From positions 1 through 55,557 of the forward strand of contig JAJCXM010000036.1 in NCBI GenBank assembly GCA_029263455.1: 55,557 nucleotides of DNA, read 5' to 3'. Both the position numbers and the translations under genes were made by a program. How positions within the stretch are numbered: the first letter of the stretch is position 1; each line of letters begins with the position of its first letter. This DNA is from Holophagae bacterium. GTDB lineage: Bacteria; Acidobacteriota; Holophagae; Acanthopleuribacterales; Acanthopleuribacteraceae. The notes beneath the pieces are model-generated. The model was not told the origin of the DNA, did not search any database, and saw only the letters and a list, made by a program, of their open reading frames with translations. Positions 9,391-18,123 of this stretch are shown here, in pieces.

Positions 9391-9419
9391 GGGCGGACGA
9401 ATTCAAACATCGTCCGCCC
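9391..9419. terminator. Perfect GC-rich hairpin between convergent genes
   Basis: GGGCGGACGA, nine-base loop, TCGTCCGCCC: a perfect 10-bp stem starting 9 bases after the stop of the NHL propeller gene and facing the convergent ArsR gene. No T-run follows on either strand, so it is terminator-like but might act by blocking exonucleases or with Rho. Confidence 0.6.
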
Positions 9420-9473
9420 CAAACCATCATATTGATGCCTGCCAAAATTGATCTGTTTGCGGCAAATGCTGGT

Positions 9474-9803
9474 TTAAATTAAGGGGAAAGTGGTCTCGTC
9501 GTTCGTGGACAAGTGAATTCCATCCAAGCTATCTAGGCGGGCCGTCCACATATCGGCAAGAGCGGCAAGCCAGTTTTCCAATTCGCAGATACCTGCCGGA
9601 TCCAGCTGGTATAGGCGCTGTTGCGCCTTTTTTTTCACTTGCACAATGTGCGTCTCTTTCAAGATCTTAAGATGCTGTGAAACAGCAGGGGCGCTAATGG
9701 AGAAGTGACTGCATATAGCGTTCACGGGCATTTCACCTTTACGAGCCAATAACTCTACAATGCGCCGCCGATTTTCGTCCGCCAAGGCCGCAAAGCTATT
9801 CAT
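9474..9803 (-). CDS. ArsR-family transcriptional regulator
   Basis: 109 aa. A winged helix-turn-helix fills residues 1-75: FAALADENRRRIVELLA, then the recognition helix SAPAVSQHLKILKE and the wing VQVKKKAQQRLYQLDP. The family represses its own operon and neighbours. No ArsR-type metal-binding CxC is present in the recognition helix, so it belongs to the non-metal (SdpR/PadR-adjacent) ArsR group. The C-terminal 35 residues form a helical extension with WTARLDSL. A 14-bp palindrome 21 bases upstream of the ATG is a likely autoregulatory operator. No plausible target gene lies next to it on the same strand. Confidence 0.85.
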   Translation of the reverse strand: MNSFAALADENRRRIVELLARKGEMPVNAICSHFSISAPAVSQHLKILKETHIVQVKKKAQQRLYQLDPAGICELENWLAALADMWTARLDSLDGIHLSTNDETTFPLI

Positions 9804-9823
9804 AAAATCACTATATAACCCAC

Positions 9824-9837
9824 TGCTTAATTAAGCA
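9824..9837. promoter_or_regulatory. Palindromic operator candidate for the ArsR gene
   Basis: TGCTTAATTAAGCA is a perfect 14-bp palindrome 21 bases upstream of the ArsR start codon, next to a TATATA stretch that could serve as the -10. Its size and position suit an ArsR dimer that represses its own promoter. Inference from position only. Confidence 0.5.
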
Positions 9838-9885
9838 AAGACAAAATAACCTCGTTTGGACCCCGTTGGACGCGAAACGGTCACG

Positions 9886-11268
9886 CTATTGGCGTTTAAG
9901 TCTTAGCGGCGGTGGCGGATCTGGCGATACGGCGATTTGGACTGTCTTGATTTCGGCCTGCCGTTTTGCCATGTCCTCCGCCCGCACGTAGAGTTGTTTG
10001 ACATCATTAGATGAAGCCAGGAACGGCTCTTTATAGGTGTGCCAAGTTGAACCATCCCATGAATAGTTTATGCTTTTGACGCCTGACGTATCGTCCGTAG
10101 CGGAAATCACAATCTCTGTCGTCGGGTCTATGACCAGCGAATCCGAGCTATCCCAGTGACCATAGCCAGCGAACGTTACGGTAACCGTTGGCGGTACCAT
10201 GTCACGTTCTTCAGAGGTGACTTCAAAATCGATTTCTGAGCTAGAGTAACCGTCCAGTCCTTGGGCACCGATCGCCTTCACCTGCCAGGCCAATTGTCCC
10301 GCTGGCAAATGATCTGGTGACCATTCCGCGCTCTTTGCTAGGGATGTTGCTGCCAGTACACGTTTGTTGTTTGTTGTTTCGAAAACGCTGACTCGGTAAG
10401 CCTTGGCGCCTTCAACTTCCTGCCAAGCAAAAGTGGGATTGGCGTAGTTGAAAGAGGCATTCTTCGATGGATAGCTGAGTTTTGGCCCGTTGAGCAGTTT
10501 TGTGGGAGCAGCAGGCGCCTCGCCAGGCTTTACAGTAGTACCCATGCCTTCTGGCACTTGAACCATCGCGCCTTCGGACTCAACTTCAGCGGTACCATTG
10601 AAGACCATCACTTCCGCGCGTCCCTGTTCGCCTAGACGGCTTCGCGACACCAACGTCGATCGCTTATCAAGAACTTGGCGGTTGCGCACGCCGCCCATAA
10701 TGATTTCAATTTCAGTGTTTCGACGATCCGTGGGCTTCGCCTCAATATCTGCCATGCCTTTGATAATTTCAACTGTCTCACGATTAACACCCACCAAGTC
10801 TCGTTTGAGTATTTGAAGAAAAATAAGTGATTGCTCGCCGATCTTGAGCATCGATCCGTCTGCGAATTGGAGTTCGGTAGATGATTTTTCATAGGTGCGT
10901 AGTCCATCATTTTCACGCAACAACTCGCCTTCAATTGTGGTTGTCCAGGGTTCAGAGGTGGCTTGGTGTTCTACACGACGCCGCACCGTCGTGACTTGTG
11001 CAGACTGAGGAGGTAATTCTCGCTGAAGGATGACTCGAATGCGTTGGCCCGGATATATTTTGTGCGGATCTTTGATATCGGGGTTGAGCTCCCAGTTTTC
11101 GCGCCACAACCACGTAACACCCAAATATTGTGCCGTGATAGATTGCATAGATTCGCGCTCTTTAACGATGTGCCAGCCTAGCGTATCCGTTGGCTGGTCC
11201 CGGTTCTGACCACAAACGATTTGGCTGAGGAACAGCGCGATTAAAAAGGCAAGAATAGTTTTGATCAC
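9886..11268 (-). CDS. Exported LysM-FecR-Ig protein
   Basis: 460 aa. The GTG start at 11268 overlaps the upstream gene's TGA stop (GTGA), implying translational coupling. Signal peptide at 1-20. LysM at about 33-80 (HIVKERESMQSITAQYLG, then NPDIKDPHKIYPGQRI), a peptidoglycan-binding module. FecR-like domain at about 130-240 (TELQFADGSMLKIGEQS, EIIKGMADIEA). A fibronectin-like strand region follows (PTFAWQEVEGAKAYRVSV). A C-terminal OmpL47-type Ig repeat ends the protein (ISATDDTSGVKSINYSWDG). Together with the kinase and Ig genes upstream it forms one transcription unit. Likely a periplasmic or outer-membrane-associated component; a sensory role is inferred. Confidence 0.85.
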   Translation of the reverse strand: MIKTILAFLIALFLSQIVCGQNRDQPTDTLGWHIVKERESMQSITAQYLGVTWLWRENWELNPDIKDPHKIYPGQRIRVILQRELPPQSAQVTTVRRRVEHQATSEPWTTTIEGELLRENDGLRTYEKSSTELQFADGSMLKIGEQSLIFLQILKRDLVGVNRETVEIIKGMADIEAKPTDRRNTEIEIIMGGVRNRQVLDKRSTLVSRSRLGEQGRAEVMVFNGTAEVESEGAMVQVPEGMGTTVKPGEAPAAPTKLLNGPKLSYPSKNASFNYANPTFAWQEVEGAKAYRVSVFETTNNKRVLAATSLAKSAEWSPDHLPAGQLAWQVKAIGAQGLDGYSSSEIDFEVTSEERDMVPPTVTVTFAGYGHWDSSDSLVIDPTTEIVISATDDTSGVKSINYSWDGSTWHTYKEPFLASSNDVKQLYVRAEDMAKRQAEIKTVQIAVSPDPPPPLRLKRQ

Positions 11269-12788
11269 TGTGTTGGCCCTCCCACTTTGAAAAAGTAACC
11301 AGCACGTTTGATACGCCCTACACGATCTTTTGCCCTTATTTGCAACATGTAGTGGCCTGTTTCTGGGAAGATGATTTGGTCAGACCGCTCTTTGCCGCCT
11401 TGCGAAGGACTAAATTCACCCGTCAAAGTAACGCGTTGATCTGCTTTCGAAACGCGTAAGATCCCTTCTTCATCTGCCGCAACATCACATGTCGTGTCGG
11501 TCATAGTTGACCACTTAGACATGTGCATCTTATAGCTCCGATCCCCAATGCCACTATGTTCGTCAGTCAGTTCGACTCGAATTGCGGCTCCAATCGGTAA
11601 CTCATTGGCCTGGTCTCGCCTTGCCGCTTTCCCATCAATAAATACGGAAATGGAGGGCCGCTTTCGATCAAAGCCCAAGGGCTGTTCTTTCGTCACCGTA
11701 TTGCCAACGCGGTCTGTAGCCCGAAGATATAGGCGAGAGCGGTGGCTGCTTACCCTAGACACGCCGGCATGCCAATTTGATTCGTTTCTGGACCAAGCGT
11801 ATTCACTGATGCCAGACAGATCATCCATAACTTCTATGATGGCAATAGCCGTCTTTTTTCGATGCCAAGCTATCCCATTTGCGTCAATAAATTGGGCGTT
11901 CGGGTATTCAATCTGAAACGTGGGCGCGTGCCAATCTGTCGAAAACATGAGTGGCTCTGCCTGACTCTTGTTTCCGCAAGCATCCGTTGCTGTCAGCTCA
12001 ACGCGATGTGCACCCAATTCTTGGGGCGGTTGAATGCTCGGTTTAGATGTTTTTGCGCCATTCAAAAAGAAATTGACCGATGCGACCCCGCTTTGGGCGT
12101 CGTTGACCACCGCTTTGATTTCAGCTGCGGGCGAAAAAATTAACGCGTTTTTGACGCGAATCGAAGGACCAAATGTTTCGATTTGTACACGAGGCGCCAA
12201 ATCGTCCACACTAATAGGTGCATAATTGAATTCGCTGCGATTTCCTACGCCATCGAAGGCTTCTGCTTTGATTTCAAGGGACGTTCCGCTCTCGATGGTC
12301 AACGTGTGCACCGCATTGAGGAGGTCATTGCCCGTTTGTAAGGTCATTTGTTGACTGCGTATACCGGAGCCTGTGTCCAAACAAGAGAGATGGGCTTGAG
12401 CCCCAGCAGCAACCCAGAAATGACCGTCCTTGCCAGGAACGGGCTGAGGAGAGATTTCCACGCTGACGTCGGGCGCTAGGTCATCGATGCGCACCAAGAG
12501 ATTGAGTTCGGTAGACGAACGCCCAAGCTTATCCGTCTGTCTAATTGAAAGCTGGTGATCACCAACGGTAGGAGCCGTAACTGGATGGGTTGCCGCCCCA
12601 AATTCTTGACCGTCCCACGCCAATTCCAGCGTTGCGTCCACAATGAAACCTTCAAATTCTAACTGCTCACTGGGTGCCGCCCAAACAGTCTCGGCCTCAG
12701 TTTTCTGAATCGCCGGCTCGTCGTATATTAACGGTTTCCACCAGCTGACTACTATAAGAAGCGACAGTGGGTAATAATGCAGATTCAT
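11265..12788 (-). CDS. Exported Ig-like/OmpL47-repeat protein
   Basis: 507 aa; ATG at 12788 with GGAGG upstream. The start lies inside the kinase gene: the first 92 bases overlap the kinase 3' end in another frame, and the 3' end overlaps the LysM-FecR start by four. Residues 1-20 act as a signal peptide. The rest is four or five Ig-like repeats of about 90 aa, recognised by recurring VxDxxSGI and AxDxxGN signatures (NDAQSGVASVNFFLNG, DACGNKS, DDLSGISEYAWS, TDRVGNT, DEHSGIGDRSYK, AKDRVGR). OmpL47-type repeats are typical of surface or periplasmic adhesin-like proteins. No enzymatic motif. Confidence 0.8.
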   Translation of the reverse strand: MNLHYYPLSLLIVVSWWKPLIYDEPAIQKTEAETVWAAPSEQLEFEGFIVDATLELAWDGQEFGAATHPVTAPTVGDHQLSIRQTDKLGRSSTELNLLVRIDDLAPDVSVEISPQPVPGKDGHFWVAAGAQAHLSCLDTGSGIRSQQMTLQTGNDLLNAVHTLTIESGTSLEIKAEAFDGVGNRSEFNYAPISVDDLAPRVQIETFGPSIRVKNALIFSPAAEIKAVVNDAQSGVASVNFFLNGAKTSKPSIQPPQELGAHRVELTATDACGNKSQAEPLMFSTDWHAPTFQIEYPNAQFIDANGIAWHRKKTAIAIIEVMDDLSGISEYAWSRNESNWHAGVSRVSSHRSRLYLRATDRVGNTVTKEQPLGFDRKRPSISVFIDGKAARRDQANELPIGAAIRVELTDEHSGIGDRSYKMHMSKWSTMTDTTCDVAADEEGILRVSKADQRVTLTGEFSPSQGGKERSDQIIFPETGHYMLQIRAKDRVGRIKRAGYFFKVGGPTQ

Positions 12789-14637
12789 TTAACTCCTCCA
12801 GCTCGATAGAGCGATAGGTCCATAGAGTCGATGGTTTCAGGGCAGAAAGTAATTCAACCAGTCCAACAGCGTCACCTCGAAGATCCGGATCCTTTTCAAT
12901 CAAGGACAGAATGATATTGTTTAGCTGATCAGATAATCTCGGGCTCAGTTTTTGGGGTGGCTCGGGCAAGTTGCGCACGGTTTCTAGCATCACATCACGC
13001 ACAGATTTGCCAGTGAACGGTAGCCTGCCAGTAATGCATTCATATAAGAGCACACCCAGCGCAAACAGATCGCCTTGTTCACTGAACCCCTGGCCGGTCA
13101 GCGTTTCCGGGGGTAAATAGCCTGGGGTTCCAAAAACCTGGTCTCGGTCAGCATGGAGCGAAGTCATTAGCGCGGAAATACCAAAATCCGAGATCTTGAT
13201 CTCGCCCTCGTGACCCAAAAGCACGTTTGCTGGTTTGATATCTCGGTGAACGATTTTCTTGTCATGTGCCGCTTGTAGTCCACGCGCTACAGCAAGTCCA
13301 ATCTGAATCGTATCGGATTCCGATAAGGGACCCTGTTTTCGCAAGTAACCCTCTAAGGTGTCGCCATCAATAAACTCCATGGCAACAAACGAATAATCCG
13401 GAGTATCTTCGACGTCAAACACGCCCACCACATTATCGTGACGCACACTGGCCGCGCTCACCGCTTCACGAACAAGTTGGGACGTGTGTTTATGAGTCGC
13501 TCCATCCCTGTCATCGTCAATTTTTATCGTCTTTAAGGCAACGGATCGCTTTAATTTCGGGTCCCAGCCCTGGAACACCGTTCCCATGGCACCAGCCCCT
13601 ATTTGCTTTATGACTTGATAACGTCCCAGCGCGACATTTTCGATTTGTCGTTTATCTTTCGCATGCTGGCGCAATGCGGCGAAGGCTTTCCGCAGATCAC
13701 CGATCTCATCGCCTCGTTTGGTCTGTTCACCATCTAACAAATCGCTGTGTTCCAGTATCAACATTCGCAAGGGTCTAATGACACTGCGAAAAGCCGCAAG
13801 TGTAAGTAACGCCACCAGTAGCAATGCTAATCCAGCCGCTCCCAAAGAATGACGACGCATCGTATAAGCGACGGCTTCGGCAACCTTGATTGGTTGCCAG
13901 GACACGATTGTCCATGATGCCAGATCGATAGGCGCAAAGGCACCTAAAAGCTTCGCACCATGCTGACCTTCATAATGTCCCGCCCCAGACACCTGGCCCG
14001 ACACCGCTTTGGCAGCAAGATCCGCAGGAATGCTTCCCGCTCCTGTGCTTTGTAACAACGTATGCTTGCTCGCATCTAATAGGGCGAGGTGCGCTTCTTG
14101 GCCTAACTCCTTGGGTTCCAGGTACAAACCTAAAGCGTCAGCCTGGAAGACTGCCCGTATCTCACCATGTGCCCTCTGAATCTCCTCAACGACAGTTAGG
14201 TAACTAATCCCATTGCTAGTCGCTATGTTCAGATTCGGCGGCGCATTTCTTAGTACGTCTATAGCGTCTTCTTGTGCTCCGGGCATTTGAGCGCGCAAGA
14301 CTTCCGTGCCGTCTGGTGCGTAAATTCCTACTGCGATCACCTTTATTGAATCATCGACGGACAGAATTCCCTTTAACTGTTCCTGACTATCCGTCGACTG
14401 CGGTTCAGCAAGGGCCGGATGATCTGCAGCAGCTTTCACTAATTGTCGGCGAACCTGCAAGAAAGCATCGACTCGTGATGAAGTAGCAGACGCATTGACA
14501 GCATGCAGCCGCAGAACCTGTTCCGTAAACGCTTCTCGATTGATTTGGATCAGGCTAAATGTCACCCAAGCCAATGGAACAAGTGCAACGAGGACCAAGG
14601 CCACGATAACTTTGGTCAAGAGAGAAGTTTTCATCAT
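12697..14637 (-). CDS. Transmembrane Ser/Thr protein kinase with Cache and HAMP domains
   Basis: 646 aa. Domains in order: TM1 (8-29), a periplasmic Cache-like sensor (about 35-250), TM2 (about 266-285), HAMP (286-335), then a Hanks-type kinase (about 338-600). The kinase has the glycine loop GAGAMGTVF (347-355), K369, catalytic HRDIKPAN (464-471), DFG (484-486) and the activation-segment end GTPGYLPPE. All catalytic residues are present, so it should be active. Sensor, HAMP and kinase are arranged as in a chemoreceptor or histidine kinase, which is uncommon for Ser/Thr kinases, whose sensors are usually C-terminal. First gene of the unit with the Ig and LysM-FecR genes, which may supply its ligand or envelope contact. 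Confidence 0.9.
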   Translation of the reverse strand: MMKTSLLTKVIVALVLVALVPLAWVTFSLIQINREAFTEQVLRLHAVNASATSSRVDAFLQVRRQLVKAAADHPALAEPQSTDSQEQLKGILSVDDSIKVIAVGIYAPDGTEVLRAQMPGAQEDAIDVLRNAPPNLNIATSNGISYLTVVEEIQRAHGEIRAVFQADALGLYLEPKELGQEAHLALLDASKHTLLQSTGAGSIPADLAAKAVSGQVSGAGHYEGQHGAKLLGAFAPIDLASWTIVSWQPIKVAEAVAYTMRRHSLGAAGLALLLVALLTLAAFRSVIRPLRMLILEHSDLLDGEQTKRGDEIGDLRKAFAALRQHAKDKRQIENVALGRYQVIKQIGAGAMGTVFQGWDPKLKRSVALKTIKIDDDRDGATHKHTSQLVREAVSAASVRHDNVVGVFDVEDTPDYSFVAMEFIDGDTLEGYLRKQGPLSESDTIQIGLAVARGLQAAHDKKIVHRDIKPANVLLGHEGEIKISDFGISALMTSLHADRDQVFGTPGYLPPETLTGQGFSEQGDLFALGVLLYECITGRLPFTGKSVRDVMLETVRNLPEPPQKLSPRLSDQLNNIILSLIEKDPDLRGDAVGLVELLSALKPSTLWTYRSIELEELNESALLPTVASYSSQLVETVNIRRAGDSEN

Positions 14638-15160
14638 TTAGAGGCACCCTCTTCAATTTCTAACAGGTAGCATAACCTTTTGCTTGAAACGCAATCATCG
14701 CATGTCATCTATTAAACTTATGGTTGGCCTGATCGCTGTGACAAGCTCCGGCAAGATTCCGACGTTCGAGCAGAATCTTACTGCTACCTGATCTCGGCCC
14801 ATTTTGATATCAGTCATTCAACACAACAAATACCTTCTTAGCTGAAGTTCAAAAAGGCCGGCAGGTCATATTCAGCAGCGGCCGAAAACGCGACACACCC
14901 TGACCCGCTCACTTTTCTGAATTGCTATTCAGCAATCTTAGTGCCAGCCAAATATGCGACGAAACAAAGATGTTGCGACGGTATTGATGATTATCCAACA
15001 AAATCATGTTGAATATTACACAGTAAACAGGTGAATATTGAGCAACTAATCAATACGTAAGGGCTTATTTGGCTGGGAATGAAGAGACCGATGTCATTAG
15101 TTTGACGCCAAACGGTTCTTGTCTAGCTCTTTGGGACGCGAGATTTTGTCTTACGGCCTA
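14638..15160. other. Intergenic region, no gene seen
   Basis: About 520 bases upstream of the kinase operon and downstream of the IPTL gene, both on the minus strand. A six-bp dyad ATTGCT-ATTC-AGCAAT lies at 14921-14936. It could be a weak terminator or operator. No open frame with a ribosome site and coding character. The kinase-operon promoter should lie close to 14640-14750. Confidence 0.4.
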
Positions 15161-15781
15161 TCAGGCAGCTGATCTAACCCGTCTCAGCCAAATGGCCATA
15201 CCTGCTAAGCCAATGAACAAGGCCGCCAACCCCCAGCTTCCTAGTGCCGGCACCTGGCCCATACCACGCATGGAAATGAGCTGCATTGGATCAGCAGAAC
15301 CACCACCTGCACCCAAGGTGAAAAACCAAACACCATTCGGCGCTGCGGCACCATCCACAACCGTCCCTGAGCCGTAAGATTCTGTGAGGACCGAAAAAAT
15401 ATTAAAGTCGCCTCCTGTTCCCTCGATTCCATCCACAGGAGGGATGGTTCCCCAAAGATCCTGCGACGTCGGCTGACCAATAAGTTCCTGGGCAAAATCC
15501 AATACGCCTCCGTTTGTGTCCCACCTAACCGATACAAAATCAGCCAAGGTGAATGATCCATTTCCAGAAGAAGCACCACTAACCGTCACTTGCAAGTCCA
15601 GAACCGCAGGGTTCGGCAAAATGAAATCTGTATCTCCTGGGTTGGGTAAGAGCGTGTCCTCAAAGACGATATAGCCAATTGCAGTCGCTCCTGATTGTGC
15701 ATTCAAAAAAGTGAAATCAAATCGAATAGGCGCAGCAAAAAGATTAAGGGCAGTAAATATCAATAGCGCAGTACGACACAT
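15161..15781 (-). CDS. Exported protein with C-terminal IPTL-like anchor
   Basis: 206 aa from the ATG at 15781 with AGGAG spaced correctly; a longer in-frame start would precede the signal peptide (MCRTALLIFTALNLFAAP). The body is beta-rich and glycine/serine-rich (SGASSGNGSFTLADFVSV, PVDGIEGTGGDFNIF), resembling short PEP-CTERM-type secreted proteins. The last 30 residues are VPALGSWGLA, a membrane helix and RRVRSAA. This is an IPTL-CTERM-like tag, nearly the same start as in the protein at 1508-2386. Function unknown. Monocistronic, divergent from the ABM/ArsR pair. Confidence 0.8.
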   Translation of the reverse strand: MCRTALLIFTALNLFAAPIRFDFTFLNAQSGATAIGYIVFEDTLLPNPGDTDFILPNPAVLDLQVTVSGASSGNGSFTLADFVSVRWDTNGGVLDFAQELIGQPTSQDLWGTIPPVDGIEGTGGDFNIFSVLTESYGSGTVVDGAAAPNGVWFFTLGAGGGSADPMQLISMRGMGQVPALGSWGLAALFIGLAGMAIWLRRVRSAA

Positions 15782-15944
15782 AAATTCTCCTAGCAGACAG
15801 GAATAGTTACTTACTATAACACATACTAATTTTTGACTATGCAGTCCTACTAATACCCACAAATTATTGAGGCGAAGCTACCGCCGTTGGAGAACACTAG
15901 AAATTAGATTTATTACTTGTAAGAACAAACAAAAAGGCTTGATT

Positions 15945-15958
15945 TATTTGTTTAAATA
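15945..15958. promoter_or_regulatory. AT-rich dyad upstream of the ABM/ArsR pair
   Basis: TATTT-GTTT-AAATA lies 29 bases upstream of the ABM-like start. It is a perfect but AT-rich 5-bp-arm dyad, so chance is possible. The position would suit an ArsR operator for the two-gene unit. Confidence 0.25.
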
Positions 15959-15987
15959 GCTAAATAATGACGATACAAGGAGTGATA

Positions 15988-16302
15988 ATGGACAAACCTG
16001 TCAAAATGTTAGTGACCTACAGACCAAAGAAAGGCAAGGCTGACGAACTCAAAGCGCTGGTCATGAAGCACGGGCCAATGCTTCGCAAAACGGGATTGAT
16101 TGCCGATGATCCTGTCCAGCTATTTAGCGCTGAAGACAAAAGAAGCGGCGATGGCTATTTTGTTGAAATATTCTCATGGCGAAACGATAAATCATCTGCC
16201 ATTGCCCACCAAACCCCAGAGGTGATGTCTGTTTGGGAGCCGATGGGACCTCTGCTTGAGACCATCACTCTTGCAACGCTGGACGAGCTTGCCGAAGCCT
16301 GA
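15988..16302 (+). CDS. ABM-like (dimeric alpha/beta-barrel) small protein
   Basis: 104 aa from the ATG at 15988, which has AGGAG six bases upstream; an ATG seven codons earlier has no ribosome site. Pattern of an antibiotic-biosynthesis-monooxygenase-type or related dimeric alpha/beta barrel: strand KPVKMLVTYRPKKGKADEL, helix KALVMKHGPMLRKTG, strand DGYFVEIFSWRND, helix AIAHQTPEVMSVWEPM. Such proteins act as small oxygenases, stress-response proteins or ligand binders. It overlaps the downstream ArsR gene, so the regulator probably controls it. Confidence 0.7.
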   Translation: MDKPVKMLVTYRPKKGKADELKALVMKHGPMLRKTGLIADDPVQLFSAEDKRSGDGYFVEIFSWRNDKSSAIAHQTPEVMSVWEPMGPLLETITLATLDELAEA

Positions 16303-16585
16303 TCCCGCCCAAGAGCTAGCCGATCTGGAAGCGGTTTTCTCAGCCTTAGCCCACCCTGCCCGGCGCCAAATTCTGCTGACGATCCATTTTAGGGGAGGAA
16401 GCGCTTCGGCCGGTGAAATCGCGTCACGGTTCGAACACGCATGGCCAACGACGACGCGTCACCTGCAAGCACTGGCAAAGGCTGGACTCTTAACTCACAG
16501 GAAAAGCGGCAGGCAAAGCATCTACCAAATTAGCCGTCCTCGGTTGCTGCTCATAAGTGAATGGCTAGATTGGTTTGACCTGTGA
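16256..16585 (+). CDS. ArsR-family transcriptional regulator
   Basis: Up to 109 aa. The start is uncertain: TTG at 16256 (47-base overlap with the ABM-like gene) or TTG at 16289 (14-base overlap); neither has a good ribosome site, which fits translational coupling. Residues 25-95 are an ArsR winged helix: VFSALAHPARRQILLTIH, GEIASRFEHAWPTTTRHL (turn and recognition helix), KAGLLTHRKSGRQSIYQI (wing). No metal-binding cysteines. ArsR regulators paired with a small alpha/beta-barrel or SRPBCC partner are common. It likely represses its own two-gene unit. Confidence 0.8.
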   Translation: MRPSLLQRWTSLPKPDPAQELADLEAVFSALAHPARRQILLTIHFRGGSASAGEIASRFEHAWPTTTRHLQALAKAGLLTHRKSGRQSIYQISRPRLLLISEWLDWFDL

Positions 16586-16630
16586 ACCACGACTGAATTC
16601 CTACGTTATTGGATGCCATCGTCGCCCAGG

Positions 16631-16662
16631 CGCCCTGAATCTAAATCGGCTTTTTCAGGCGG
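16631..16662. terminator. Imperfect stem-loop between convergent genes
   Basis: CGCCCTGAA and TTCAGGCGG flank a 14-base loop that ends in TTTT; pairing needs one bulged C. It lies between the ArsR stop and the convergent 3' end of the caspase operon, the expected place for a terminator serving both directions. Confidence 0.35.
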
Positions 16663-16686
16663 CATGTCACAGGAGAGTCAATTCAT

Positions 16687-18123
16687 TCAGCTGTCTTTGA
16701 CGTTTAGTTTCTCGACAAGGGACTGTATCGAATCCGCGATAGCAAAGCGCGGCGCGTCTAATTTTCGAAACAGTCTACGGGCTTTCCTTTGGATGCGCTC
16801 GTCACTGTGCGCTTCATTGCCGCTCGGATGAATCGATTCCATTGATGAACTCAAAATGGTTGATTCCAACCCGGTGAGTCCTCCTTGCGACGTGACCTCG
16901 TTAATTAAAACCCGTTTATCGAGATCGGAAAGTTTGAGTAAATTCTGCAGAAGCCGTTGAGCAGAAGCGATGGACACTTCCGGCTCCTCTTTAGCTTTCT
17001 TGGCCAGAACACGGTGGATCAGCCAGAGCTCCGCCGAAACTAAATTATCGGCAACTTGTCCGGCTATGCTGTCTCTAGGTACAAGTGATGCGCGACGTAT
17101 GCTCTTCTCGACGACCATGTCCCAGCTCCGCATTAACATAGGCGGGGTTTCAAATGCCGGGGTGGATGAAGAAAGTCCATGTCGTAGTTGCAAAGCAGAT
17201 AAATCTGGGTGTGGGCCCAACCGTTGGGCCATCCTTTCGCATACTTTATCAATCAGTGCCTGGTTGGGTTTTGCACTCATAAGTAAGATATGAGCGGCAT
17301 AGATCCCCAGCATAGGATTTTCGAATTTACTGGACAAAATATGATTCATCTCGTCGCGGCTTATCACTTTACGCCCTTGTAGCAGACCCAAGCGGGCCAA
17401 GTCTGTCAGTCGTCCACTGTCCCCGTGAACATCGAAACCGCGACCGATGTGGGCCATGTGGACCGAAGATCTTCGTATTGAGGGCCGACGAAGCTGAGTA
17501 GACCCAACGGGAAAGTTGTCCATGATCAAAAAGACCTGCGTCTGCCAGCCTGCAGACATGGTGATGAAAGATTCATATATGCCCATCGGTTCTGTATCAA
17601 CCCTCAATCTGTAAGTACCTGGATCAAGATCAAGGTTGATGGCCGCAAATTGATCGCCCAGATTTACATGCCCTTCGGTGATGCGACACATAAGAGCACC
17701 ATCTAAATGGTGAATCGTCACCACATCGGGCTCTAAAGGATGGTGGCGGTCCACGTCGCGCAAAAAGACGAACAATTGGCTCCCGTGACCGATCCGCCGG
17801 TCCACTTGACGCGACAAAGTCTGGGCAGGTCCCGCATGGTACTCATGACTGGTACTGGTGTCTGCCAAGGGTGCGGCACTCTCAAAATTCAAACGTTTAC
17901 CGACTAAGGAAACGGGGCCATCACGCACTTCAACCAACTCATCGTGCTGTTGTGACCCGGATCTGAATCGAACCTTATAGAGACCAGGTTCAACATCCAA
18001 ATTCAATTCACCCGTGCCGTTGGCAACGCGTTGCAGTTTCCAGTTGATCACAAATATCTCGGTTGCCCTATCGGCAGCACGAATATTCAAGTTCAATGCG
18101 CTAGAGCTTTGCGTGGCGATCAT
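16687..18123 (-). CDS. Caspase-operon protein of unknown function with two GLYKV-type beta-modules
   Basis: 478 aa, third gene of the hydrolase-caspase operon; its ATG lies 23 bases inside the end of the caspase gene. No signal peptide. Residues 8-74 and 114-201 look like two copies of a small beta-sandwich: LDVEPGLYKVRFRSG and LDLDPGTYRLRVDTE, each followed by a strand such as ELVEV or ESFITM. The C-terminal domain of the neighbouring caspase carries the same module (LLKAGLYKVVVTG). Residues about 230-478 are mainly helical, with no family I recognise, and the end is basic (RIQRKARRLFRKLD). The shared module suggests physical association with the caspase or a common ligand. No catalytic motif visible. 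Confidence 0.8.
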   Translation of the reverse strand: MIATQSSSALNLNIRAADRATEIFVINWKLQRVANGTGELNLDVEPGLYKVRFRSGSQQHDELVEVRDGPVSLVGKRLNFESAAPLADTSTSHEYHAGPAQTLSRQVDRRIGHGSQLFVFLRDVDRHHPLEPDVVTIHHLDGALMCRITEGHVNLGDQFAAINLDLDPGTYRLRVDTEPMGIYESFITMSAGWQTQVFLIMDNFPVGSTQLRRPSIRRSSVHMAHIGRGFDVHGDSGRLTDLARLGLLQGRKVISRDEMNHILSSKFENPMLGIYAAHILLMSAKPNQALIDKVCERMAQRLGPHPDLSALQLRHGLSSSTPAFETPPMLMRSWDMVVEKSIRRASLVPRDSIAGQVADNLVSAELWLIHRVLAKKAKEEPEVSIASAQRLLQNLLKLSDLDKRVLINEVTSQGGLTGLESTILSSSMESIHPSGNEAHSDERIQRKARRLFRKLDAPRFAIADSIQSLVEKLNVKDS

